From: Dipteris shenzhenensis
Lineage: Eukaryota > Polypodiophyta > Polypodiopsida > Gleicheniales
DNA length: 64,000 nt
Strand: one strand, 5' to 3'
NCBI GenBank assembly: GCA_047967505.1
Contig: CM106541.1
Shown here: one piece after another, positions 13,445 to 22,640 of the stretch
Numbering within the stretch: the first letter of the stretch is position 1
Layout of the letters: each line of letters opens with the position of its first letter
Notes under the pieces: generated by a model
Told to the model about the DNA's origin: nothing
What the model saw: the letters and a program-made list of their open reading frames with translations, nothing else
Databases searched by the model: none
Position numbers and translations under genes: made by a program

Positions 13445-14364
13445 TTGGTTGCTATTGTATACATTTTTAAATTCCTGGTGCACATTTCTAAATCACATGA
13501 TGATGTCATATTTCTTGATCAAAGTAGCAAGGTTGATGATAACAACTATGGCAATTGGAAGTTTAAAATGCTCAACATTTTTCAACTGAAGAACTTGTGG
13601 GACATTATCACTGAAGATGAAAAGAGACCCGAGCCGACTTCGGCAACTCCTCTTATGGCAGATCAGCAAACTAGAGCTCACAAAGAAACAGAAAGAGTGG
13701 GATGCCAAGGCTCGACTTGCTTTGAATATCATCAACTTCAATGTAAAAGATATGATAATCCCTCTTCTTTGTGGGCAGACCTCGATTGTACTTGGTTGGA
13801 AAGGTACAATGCCAACATGTCATGTATTCTCTTGTTGGAGAATCAACTAAACAACTATCCAATGCTTCCAATTGAATCAAGTCCTGACTTCTTACTCAGA
13901 TTGAAGGACCTTAGTGATTAGCTCACATCACTTGGACACAAGGTCAAACAAGAAAGACTAGTCCAGCTTGCCATCAATGGACTTGGATCAGATTATGGGT
14001 AGTTTGTGACTGCATTAGTCACTCGAGATGGACCTCCAACATTTCAACTCATGTCAGACATGCTCATGTAGGATCAATTGAGACGTGGTCTCAAAATAGA
14101 TTCAAAGAATCAGTGACACTACCTTCACAACAAGAGGAGGTGCAAGATGGTCGTACATAAGAATTTCATATGCTCTAGTAACCAAGGCAGAGGTCATTAC
14201 CAAGGCAGACGTCACCCTCTTCATCAACTCGAAGTCATGGTCCTCCCGCTCAGAGGGGAACATGGAATCCTAGAGGTACAGGTAACTCTGGAAGAGGAGG
14301 TACTCCTAGATGCGAGGGAAATTGCAACTATTGCGGCATTCCAAGCCATTGGGAACTAGAATGA
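13445..14364 (+). pseudogene. Element C gag and zinc knuckle
   Basis: The N-terminal gag block reads YGNWKFKMLNIF with an LWDII motif, typical of Copia gag. It continues through TAG codons at 13919, 14000 and 14069 with conserved wording (LSD-x-LTSLGHKV, LGSDYG-x-FVTALVTRD, LM-x-DQLRRGL). A frameshift then leads to the nucleic-acid-binding knuckle at 14323-14364, C-x2-C-x4-H-x4-stop: the last zinc ligand is replaced by TGA at 14362. Gag would form the cytoplasmic particle; this copy cannot encode a full one. Confidence 0.8.
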
Positions 14365-14524
14365 AGAAAGAAACAAAGGGATTTAGGCAATGCGGGCTAG
14401 TCAAATAGGTCTCACAACCCTCATCGAGGCAACCATCTCATCAATAACAATCTGCCCACTATGCCTATGATGAAGACAACTCTCAGGACTATCAACACAA
14501 AGTTCACATATTGTAGTCTACATC

Positions 14525-15731
14525 TCAGATACAAAAGGATGAGGACACATGGTGGTTTGACTCTAGTGCGAGCAACCACATGACACATGAGAAAGAATGG
14601 TTCTCTGATCTCCGTCCCAACCAGAACCCAAAAGAGAATTTCATTATGGGGGATGACACACTCCACAAAATCGAAGGGATCGGCAGTATACCCTTGCACA
14701 ATAATGCAAGCACCGCAGGGAGCATTGCATTCTATGTCCCACAATGGCACATAATATTCTCTCTATTGGACAGATGACTGAGAGTGATATGGAAATCGTC
14801 TTCAACAAGTATGGATGTACTGTGAGAGAGCTCAATAGTCCTGAATGCATCATTACTCAGGGTGTCAATATTGGAAGAATGTTCAAGCTTTCTTCTTTCT
14901 AATACAAAGAGCCCTAGCAACTCATCATCAGAATTAGGATGCTTATTTGAGTACATTATGGCACAAGAGGTATAGTCACCTCAACTTCAAAAGCCTTGTA
15001 GCCCTCAAAAAGACAAACATGGTACAAGGGCTTCTATAGTTGTACTTTCAAAAAAGATGTATGTGAGGCTTGTTGCATCAGTAAGCAACACAAATAGCCC
15101 TTTCCAACATCTTTAACTAAAAGTACTGATGTTCTTTAGATCATTCATGCAGATCTATGGGGTCCGACTACTATACCATCTCTTAGCAAGGCTTTGTACT
15201 TTATGAACTTCATCGATGGTTACTCACGGAAGACTTGGATCTACTTCCTGAAACATAAGTCTAATGCATTTAACACTTTCAAAGACTTCAAAGCCTTGGT
15301 AGAAAAGTAGACCAGCAAGCATCTAAAGATCCTCCCTTGTTGTGATAATGGAGCTGAATACAAGTCCACAGAGTTCAACACATTTTGTAGACAACATGGC
15401 ATCACACGTCAACTCACATGCATGTATACCCCTCAACAAAATGGAGTTGATAAACAAAAGAACAAGGTGATCACATAGTCATCTAGATGCATGCTCGATG
15501 AGAAGAATGTTCGAAGATAGTATTGGGCCGAGGCATGTGATAGCTGTGTACTTGATGAATATGAGTCCCACTGCTTCATTGCAAGACATAACACCAGAAG
15601 AGGCATTCACAGTGACTAAGCCCTCTATTGGTCACTTGAGAGTGTTTGGCTCTCTTTCTTATGCTCATGGAGCCAAGGAGTTGTGCTTTGGTTGCAACGT
15701 AGAGTCAAACACAGGAGGCGTTGGGTCCTAA
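14525..15731 (+). pseudogene. Element C protease and integrase
   Basis: The protease motif is WWFDSSASNHMT, where the usual DSGA reads DSSA, so the active-site loop is altered. A gag-pre-integrase segment (CEACCISKQH) follows. The integrase core then shows HADLWGP, FIDGYSRKTWIYFLKH, CDNGAEY and QQNGVDKQKN, where the usual AERKN glutamate is changed. TAG codons interrupt it at 15095, 15137, 15308 and 15476. The last recognisable residues are VFGSLSYAH near 15650. Confidence 0.8.
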
Positions 15732-15942
15732 GAGAGTCCCAAATATAAAATGTTTGATGAATAAAGTTCACTATTTTGAGTCAATAATAGATTTCAAAAT
15801 TCACAAATTTATTTGAAAATTACAGAATTGCATGTGCGACATGGCAAGGCGGAGGGGTGAGTGGGTTGGGAGGGAGGGTGGTGAAGATTAAGTATTATCG
15901 AACTGGTGACAAAAGACTGAGGGGGGAGGAGGTGTACTCAAA

Positions 15943-16026
15943 AAACCCTAATTTAAAAGAAAAACCCTAAAGTGCTTTAAAAAAGACTATATAAAGCACT
16001 TCAAAACCCTAAAATCCCTCATTTCT
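15943..16026 (+). promoter_or_regulatory. Telo-box/TATA promoter of H3-like locus
   Basis: Three exact telo-boxes (AAACCCTAA) lie at 15943, 15962 and 16004, and a TATA box (TATATAAA) at 15988-15995, 32 bp before the ATG at 16027. Telo-boxes are known from promoters of plant translation and cell-cycle genes. With TATA this close to the ATG the leader would be very short. Confidence 0.6.
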
Positions 16027-17152
16027 ATGGCACGAGTTAAACAAACTACTAGACCCACTCGATGCCATTTAGACGCTACCCATTGTCTTCTTCACAATGC
16101 CATGGCCTCCGAACACACTGCAAGTCCTAGTGGCTAAGAGGGCAATGATCACCAAGGATTTGAAGGCGGTTCTCCTCATTAGGAGTCCAAGCAACGCGAG
16201 TCCCCACCATCCGACTCTCATGGAGGATCCCAGGGATCTCAGCACCATGAAGAATCCCAGCACGATAAAGGATCCAAGCACGATGAGGCGTCCTCTCAGT
16301 CCTTCCACACAACTAATCGTGGAAGTAGAGAGGTCTCCCGAGAGGGGCAAAATAGTCCACTCAATCCAGATCAACTACCCCTCCCTCCTCCATGGGGTCC
16401 TGGCATGGAGCATCTAGATCAACAAGGGAAGCAAGGAAGGCAAAGAGAGGAGATGGAGAGATTACAGGGGCCACAACAAGAGGAAGTATTTGGCGGGCTC
16501 GCAGATATAATGAACCTTGGCCCCAATCCTCCAACCAAGCAGACCGTACGAAAGAGCACCATCAACCCTCTGTGCCTCGAGATGATCAGATATGAGGAGC
16601 CTCTAGTAAGCTCTAGTACGAGCTGAGTAAGAGCCTCAACCTGCTGTCTCACAGCCTTGTGAAAAGAAAAAGAGACCAAGAACAAAGCACACCCCTAGGC
16701 GCAAGAGGCCACCTTGAATGACCCAGCAGACACATGAAGAGGTCTCTGAAGAGGTGGTTGCAAGGGAGGAGAGGCGAAAGAAGTTCAAAGTGGACGAGCG
16801 GCCATGGAGCCATGTCCAAAGTCCAGTGCAGGGTCCCGTAAAGTTTAAGAGGCGCAAAAAATTAGGAGTGAAGGCACTTCAGGAGATTCGTAAGTTTCAA
16901 ACCACTATGGACAATCTCATTCCCTGTGTACCCTTCCAGTGTGTTGTACATGAAATAGCACAACATTACAAGAGTGATGTGCATTTCACTTCAGGCGCTA
17001 TGGGTGCAATTCAGGAGGCAACGGAGTAGATGACAGTACGTCTTTTTGAAGATGAGAACTTATGTGCTATCCATGCCAAAAGAGTAACAGTGATGGACAA
17101 GGACCTTGCACTCGCCAAGCGCATCTCCTCCGATCCCTCCCTTAGGCCCTAG
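16027..17152 (+). pseudogene. Histone-H3-like variant locus
   Basis: The ATG begins MARVKQTTRPT, close to the canonical H3 start ARTKQTARKST. The same frame then runs through a Q/S/H-rich stretch, past TAA at 16135 and TAG at 16180, to TKQTVRKST at 16534-16560. After a frame change near 16606-16655 comes RTKHTPRR (16679-16702), TGA at 16715 and an ATG at 16718. From 16867 the histone fold is clear: alpha-N KALQEIRKFQ, then HEIAQHYKSD, IQEATE, a TAG at 17027, [16 protein letters not shown] and KDLALAKRI, ending at TAG 17150. Loop 1 has canonical H3 length and the usual CENH3 tryptophan is absent, so this resembles an H3 variant rather than CENH3. The roughly 270-residue tail is far longer than the 40 or so in H3. 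No intron interrupts the fold. A phase-consistent GT-AG pair (16606-16654, 49 bp) would remove two stops but is very short. Confidence 0.75.
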
Positions 17153-17217
17153 ATGTTATTTAGGTTCATTGGTGTTACCTGAATCATTTTGTAAATCTCT
17201 TCCTTTTGAGGCCAATG

Positions 17218-17223
17218 AATAAA
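17218..17223 (+). other. Possible polyadenylation signal
   Basis: AATAAA lies 66 bp after the last stop of the H3-like locus, a normal distance for a plant near-upstream element. Such hexamers are common by chance in AT-rich DNA. Confidence 0.35.
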
Positions 17224-17334
17224 AGATATTTTTATGTTCTATTACTGTTCCCATGTTATTACACATGTAACATGATGTTTTCCATCAGTTTATGTAAGTT
17301 CAGTGTGAATTTGAGTGGTCAAATGATGTTTTTT

Positions 17335-17547
17335 CACCGTGCGGTAGAAGGCAAATGTGTTTGGCATCGCGCAGGGAGCCCAAAAATGGCAAAAATCGCT
17401 ATGGCGCGTATGGGGCCTGTTTGAATAGCGGGCATGTATGGGGCCTGCTTGACCAAGTCAAATAGGCCCCATATGCACCATAGCGAGTTTTGCCATTTTT
17501 GGGCTCCCCGTGCGATGCCGAACACATTTGCCTTCTGCCGTGCGGTG
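17335..17547. repeat. Large inverted repeat (fold-back element)
   Basis: The left arm, 17335 to about 17425, pairs with the right arm, about 17457-17547, separated by a loop of about 30 bp. The arms begin CACCGTGCGGTAGAAGG and CACCGCACGGCAGAAGG (minus strand). Most differences between them are C/T or G/A changes at CG sites. No protein is encoded; the open frames here are mirror shadows of the two arms. A fold-back or MITE-like element is likely, but I could not find a convincing target duplication. Confidence 0.85.
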
Positions 17548-17756
17548 AGATTCTTACTGGATTGCTCAAAAATGACCATTATAGCGTAAATATTTATCTA
17601 ATCGCATGCTTTTGAACAAAATAGTGAATGAAAATATTAATGCCAATAATAATTAAAGTTACAAAATACAATGACAGTATAAAATAAATTTTGTAAAAGA
17701 ACACAAAATGGGGCACTATATAAAAAGTATAGTTGTATTCATATAAAATAAAATTT

Positions 17757-18942
17757 CTATACAATAAGGCTTGAGAGCCTTTCTCTCTTCTCTAAAACAC
17801 TAAGAACATTAGGCTTTGAATTCCCAAATACACTCCTAGCTCTAAACCTAGTCGATAGAGAGTCATTGCTATTGTCATTGCTGGCCAGGGACATGGCTGC
17901 TGCCGTCGATGCCATACTTTGAAAATTGGTTCCAAAGGTATTGAGGGCAGCCATGCGATTTACCAAAATGACCTTGTCAGCATTGCGATTTATGTCAGCA
18001 TGACCAATCACTCTTGAAAAGGCCTTGCACTTCAGGAGGTCATCAATGCCGTGTGGAGAAAACTTTTTATGGATAACTACAAAGCGTCCTTTTGCTTGGC
18101 CAAGGTAATGTGCAAGTGAGTGATCTCGACCGAAGCTACTGCGAACAAGGCATTGTCGAGATGAGAATAGGTCGACCTCAAATGCCTCCTGTAATAGTCC
18201 AACATTACATTAGAATTCCATTAAAGCAAAAGTATACCAAGAGAGAAGAAATTCAAAGCTCATAGTTTCTTACCACTATGGAGTCATCATGCTCAATCCC
18301 TTCCTCTTTGTTAATGAGGATGGATCCAAAGGCCTCCTATTGTCTGGAGTGAGATGTGGAGGCTTCTTCTGGAACATCAGGTAGGTCGGAGTAGATTGAT
18401 GTTTCCCGCTCCTCAGCTTCTTCATCTATGGGCTCTTCATTGTGGATGTTGGGCTCATCTACAAAAATAAGAGGATCGAAAAGGACAGAGGCAGGGTCAA
18501 GGCTTGAGGTCGAGGCCTCCTCTTCCATTTATCCCTCCTGGAGAAGGAAAACAAAGGTCATTTCCCAGGATAGGAACCTATTTCCTGTGTTTGCGATGAC
18601 TCCACATGCTAGGAGGTCATCAATGTCCACCTCCCTAAACCCTAAGGGTGTAAGCTAGGCTCGAAAGCGATCTAAATGCTTCACGAACCTGGGTTCTTGA
18701 TTGAACAAGTACTTCAAATAATCAATTGGGACCCATCTTTTTATAGACTGATCAAGTTGATATGCAAAACTCACGATGTAGTCTTGCATATACTTGATGA
18801 GGTCTTCAAAATCATCTCGGGCTCCCAAGTAGGTGCCTAGGACATCTTTACTCTTATCAAAGACTGGAAATAACTCCTCCTCTCTATCAATTAATGGAGT
18901 ATGGGAGATGAAATAATGGAAGGCAGACCTAGTAGAATCCAT
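17757..18942 (-). pseudogene. Unknown intron-containing gene, decayed
   Basis: Not a family I recognise. From ATG 18942 one frame runs to 18274 with stops at 18655-18657 (TAG), 18529-18531 (TAA) and 18337-18339 (TAG). The wording is acidic and helical (FISHTPLIDREEELFPVFD), then rich in Glu and Ser. A good intron follows: exon end GTG at 18274, donor GTAAGA at 18273, acceptor TTACAG ending at 18189, 85 bp long and phase 0. The next exon, 18188-17757, is fully open and ends SLIV-stop. The phrases DIDDLLACGVI and GIDDLLKCKAF suggest an internal repeat. It converges on the H3-like locus, with the inverted repeat between them. The stops may mark a pseudogene or further unrecognised introns. Confidence 0.5.
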
Positions 18943-19174
18943 GGTAGTTTGGTAGCTAGGAGAACTATGGCTATGATAGTGAAACTTTGAAACTAAAGTA
19001 ACTTTATAAACTATATATACCCAAATGTTTTAAACATAAAAAATAAAAAGAATTGTAAAATTTTTGGGAAAACTTGACATTGACATGAAACAAAACCATT
19101 CAAAACATCAAAATTAATTGCACCACTATTAATTGAAAAATGTCAAAATCCACAATTGTTCCACCCCACATTTT

Positions 19175-20394
19175 TTAGACAATCTTCAATATTGCAGGAG
19201 GGATAAAAGTGGCACTATGCATGAGCTTCTCTGCACACTTTCCTACCTTTTCACCATTTAAGGTAAAGTGAAAGGACTCAACCATGCCATCCTCCTTGAC
19301 CAATAGGTGTTCCTGCACGTCTCTGAGAGTCCACTGTGACATGATAGTCACATTCTTAACATCTTCCAAATGAGAACCAATACAAAAACTTACCCCTATA
19401 TTATCATCATCGTTAGAGTCAAGGGGGAGCCAATTATCACCAGTTTTCTCCCAGCGCCTATATTGGAAAGCAAAATATAACATTTGGTGGGAGATGTGGT
19501 ACTTGACAACCACATTGTCCTTACATACGTGGCATTGAAACAGATCACTCTTTTGTTTACCTGACCTGCTTCCCCAATTCACCCCAAGCAATTTCTCAAA
19601 GGCATTCTCATGTAGGCACTTGCATGACCACATGGTTTTTGTTCTGTGCATCTGGATATTATGAAAACAAGAAGCAAAAATGTGCAGAGGCATAAACCAA
19701 GACAACCTTACCCATTTAGAGCCAAATGTAAACTTCATGGCCATACCCACATCCTTTGCAATCTTTTCCTTGTATGATTGCATTATTCTTGAGTGCACCA
19801 TGCTGCAATCCATGTCTTCAAGTTGTGGTGTTGCAATGCATTGATGATGGCCATAGCCTGATGCCATCCTTGGAGTAATGTACTTGGCATTATACCAATA
19901 GATATTTCTCTGTTTCAAAGTAGAGGACTTCTCTCCAGCATGCATTTGCCTTCCTAAATCCTCATGAATGGCAGTAAACTTACCTAAGAAGCACTTGACT
20001 GGTTTCCACTCCTCAAAGTCTGAAGGAAATACATCTACTATACACAAGTGCTATTTCAAAATACAATTTCAAACTGACTCATTACACTGGTTCTATTTCA
20101 AAATAAAATTTCAAGCTGACTCATTACACTTCAAAATCTTACACAAAATGCAGACTTACAATGCCATGGTATTGTCGATTCATTGCTTGATGGAGGAAGG
20201 CACATGTCCTTCCCCATGTAGATGTGTTGCACCTTTGCAAGCAATCCTTTCTTCCCAAGCTTGAACTTCATGATGCGACCCTTCCATTCATGCAAAAGAT
20301 CACCTCTTTTGCTCTTGGGAAGCTTATGTGGATCCTTGGCAGATCCTCTCATGACTATCCAATCATTCAAGCTATAGGTGCAAAAGGCACCCAT
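19175..20394 (-). CDS. Uncharacterised protein, two or three exons
   Basis: I do not recognise the family. Exon 1 starts at ATG 20394 (MGAFCTYSLNDWIV) and ends at 20160 before a strong donor (GTAAGT, 20159-20154). The acceptor TATAG ends at 20038, giving a 122-bp intron that keeps frame into exon 2 (DVFPSDFEEWKPVKCFLGK). The frame is then open to TAA at 19175. A second, optional 60-bp intron (GTAAGG at 19711, CCAG ending at 19652) is a multiple of three and could be retained or removed. The middle holds a possible zinc-binding cluster (SCKCLH and FQCHVCKDN). No signal peptide or membrane span is seen. Upstream, in frame to a possible acceptor near 20418, the sequence stays open, so an earlier exon may exist. 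Confidence 0.5.
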
Positions 20395-20569
20395 TGACCC
20401 AGTGCATTTTTGCTCCTGTGGGACACAGAGTACATGTATGGTCTCCTCACCATGCTTGTACAGAGGTCACAACAGCAATAGTGGACTAGAAAGTGTAGCT
20501 TGGAGGGAGAGAGAAACTCCGATAGAGGGAGTGAGAGAGAGAGAAGGTATAGACGGTGCAACTGAAGCT

Positions 20570-20825
20570 TGAGAGAAGCTCCAAGAGGTGCTATAGCTAG
20601 GAATGGAGAGAGAAAGAGTAGAGGGGGATGAGCAACTACTCCAGGAGATATTGTAGCTAGGAATGGAGGGAGAAAGAGCAGAGGGGGATGAGTAGCCACT
20701 ACAAGAGGTACTGTAGCTAGGAATGGAGGAAGAAAGAGCAGAGGGGGATGAGCAGCTGCTATTGTAGGAGGTGCTATAGTTAGGAGTGGAGAGAGAATGA
20801 GCAACTGCTACAGGAGGTGCTGGAG
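20570..20825. repeat. 60-bp minisatellite
   Basis: Units start at 20596, 20656, 20716 and 20779 (periods 60, 60 and 63 bp) with GCTAGGAATGGAG and share a purine-rich AGAGGGGGATGAGC core. Part of a unit precedes them. The long proline/leucine/serine-rich minus-strand frames here are artefacts of the repeat. Confidence 0.85.
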
Positions 20826-21790
20826 AGGGAGAAACACAGTGGACCAGCAGGAGGGGGGGAAGAGAAGATGCTAAATGCATTCCCACATTTGAAAAATGGA
20901 GGGAGAATAGAGCTGGACTAGAGAAGAGGAGGGGGCAGGCTTGTAACAAGTTGAGAGGGGGAAAATTTTGCTCAGAAAGGCCCACCACCTCTTGAATGAC
21001 TTGTAGGTTTGTTTGGGGGAGGTGCATATGGGAGAAGGGTCAAGCATGGGTTAAGGGGGGGGGATGGTTTGAGTGGTCCCCGGTGTAAGAGGAGTAGGCA
21101 ATAGGGGCTGTTTGCAAGTCTACCCACCCTCCACCTCAACATGGCATTGCCCCACAAAAAGGAGCACTCCCATTGGTACACCTCAAATACCTCACTAATC
21201 CCTTGAAATTAGAAAACACTAATTGGGGACCCTTTGGAGACCCCAATTCTCCCCTAATGTTCACAGGAAGCATGGGCCAATCTTAAAAGCAGGCTTTTTG
21301 TAAATGCTACATGCCCATATCAAGCATTTGCTTCAGCTGCTTATCCATATGAGGCTATGGCACACGAGCTAAAGGATCTCAAGGCAAGAGTGAAGGCGGG
21401 AATTAAAAGACAAATGCCAATTGAGTAGAAATTTTCCATACTAGGAGAACAACCTGCTGACACCTCAGAAACTCCTACAATGCATACATAAGAGGTTAAT
21501 TAGTACATTGCCCAGGTAGAAACAAAGATGCCTGCATTATTTGCAAATGCTGATGCTATGAGTAGCCCAACTCAATCCTGGTGTGCTAGTCCACCTAAGA
21601 CTACAGAAGTAGCAAAATATATAGCAGATGCAGATCAGCATGACACATAGGAAGACCAGCCCACATCTGACCCTATTGTTAGTCAAAGTACAGAAATTGA
21701 CCTGGTAGTGACACACATGGAAGATATGGGAGTCAGGGAGGAAGGGAGGTCACCATTAGCTCCTAACCCACTAGGGTTGCCCGAGTCTAT
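20826..21790. other. Gene-free stretch, possible decayed coding
   Basis: Between 21240 and 21790 one plus-strand frame reads as protein-like text (EAWANLKSRLFVNA, ELKDLKARVKAGIKRQ) broken by several TAG/TAA codons. I cannot assign a family. The rest is unremarkable. Confidence 0.3.
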
Positions 21791-22037
21791 GTGAGAGAGA
21801 TGATCAACTACAACATGATGTCGGCCTAGATGGACAAGGATCTCAAAGTCAAATTCTTGGAATAAGAGTAGCCACTATTGAACCTAACCATAGACCTAAG
21901 TCTTGTTGAGGAGGTATTTAAGAGGTTGATGATCGGTGATGACAATGAAGGGTGTGGCCAAGAGGTAATGATCAAACTTTTGAAGGGCAAAGATGATGGA
22001 CAGTCCTTTGCGCTCAGTTGTAGAATAGTTCCTACTA
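21791..22037 (-). pseudogene. Ty3/Gypsy RNase H fragment
   Basis: The minus strand reads NYSTTERKGLSIIFALQKF, then TPFIVITDHQPLKYLL, and after a frameshift WLLLFQEFDFEILVHLG and VVDHLS. This is the standard Gypsy RNase H tail ending in the ADALSR/ADHLSR motif. The upstream edge coincides with the start of the 411-bp duplication at 22034. No LTR is associated. Confidence 0.85.
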
Positions 22038-22640
22038 AACAAAACACGAAAGGAGATAAGAACGACACAAACTAAGAACCAAGTTCCTAAAAGCACAGGC
22101 ATCTTAACGACCCATCAAGAACACCAATTAACACCACTTTAATAAGGAGCCCCACACAGAAAGAGACGACCAACCCACACTAAAAATTTTAATAATAATA
22201 ATAATTTTTAGGAAAAGATTTGGTTTTTCAATCCATGCTTAATATAGGCTAGAAGAACTTTTTAAAGGACTTTCCATAAGGATTCAAGCTTTTGAATAAC
22301 CAAGGCTAAAAGCTCATATCACAGGAAAAAGGCAGTCAAAAAGAGAATAAAAAGGACCAAAGAGAGAGACCTCTTATTCTTTTTAAGCTAACAAAGAATG
22401 GAGCAACTTGAACGAAAAAGCAGGCCAACCAGGAAAAGAAACCAACTAAACAAAACATGAAAGGAGATAATAATGACACAAACTAAGAACCAAGTTCCTA
22501 AAAACATAGGCATCCTAACGACCCATCAAGAACACTAATTAACACCACTTTAACAAGGCTAAGAAGAGCCCCACACAGAAAGAGACGACCAACCCACACT
22601 AAAAATTTTAATAATAATAATAATAATAATACATAAAAAT
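22034..22640 (+). repeat. 411-bp direct duplication
   Basis: The block beginning ACTAAACAAAACACGAAAGG at 22034 recurs at 22445 and is followed in both copies by the same wording (CGACCCATCAAGAACAC, AAAGAGACGACCAACCCACA) and a TAA trinucleotide run. The second copy is incomplete, ending near 22640. Confidence 0.8.

Larger units (their letters stand above)
11114..15731 (+). mobile_element. Copia element C, 3'-truncated
   Basis: Order: a 5' LTR, a primer-binding site matching initiator tRNA-Met, an unusually long leader of about 2.1 kb, gag, a CCHC zinc knuckle, an aspartic protease and integrase. Recognisable coding stops abruptly near 15690, at the VFGSLSYAH part of the integrase C-terminus. 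No reverse transcriptase, RNase H or 3' LTR follows before the H3-like promoter at 15943. The coding region carries many stops. In frame with gag or integrase I place TAG at 13919, 14000, 14069, 15095, 15137, 15308 and 15476, and TGA at 14114 and 14362. Confidence 0.8.

Noticed and set aside
16867-17152. CENH3 (centromeric H3)
   Set aside because: Loop 1 has the canonical H3 length and Phe rather than the CENH3 Trp, and the end of the fold reads [15 protein letters not shown] like ordinary H3.
20570-20825. CRISPR-like array
   Set aside because: The 60-bp units are contiguous and diverged, with no spacer structure or cas genes.
20367-21027. Proline/leucine-rich minus-strand frames
   Set aside because: They follow the 60-bp minisatellite in two frames at once, which a real gene would not.
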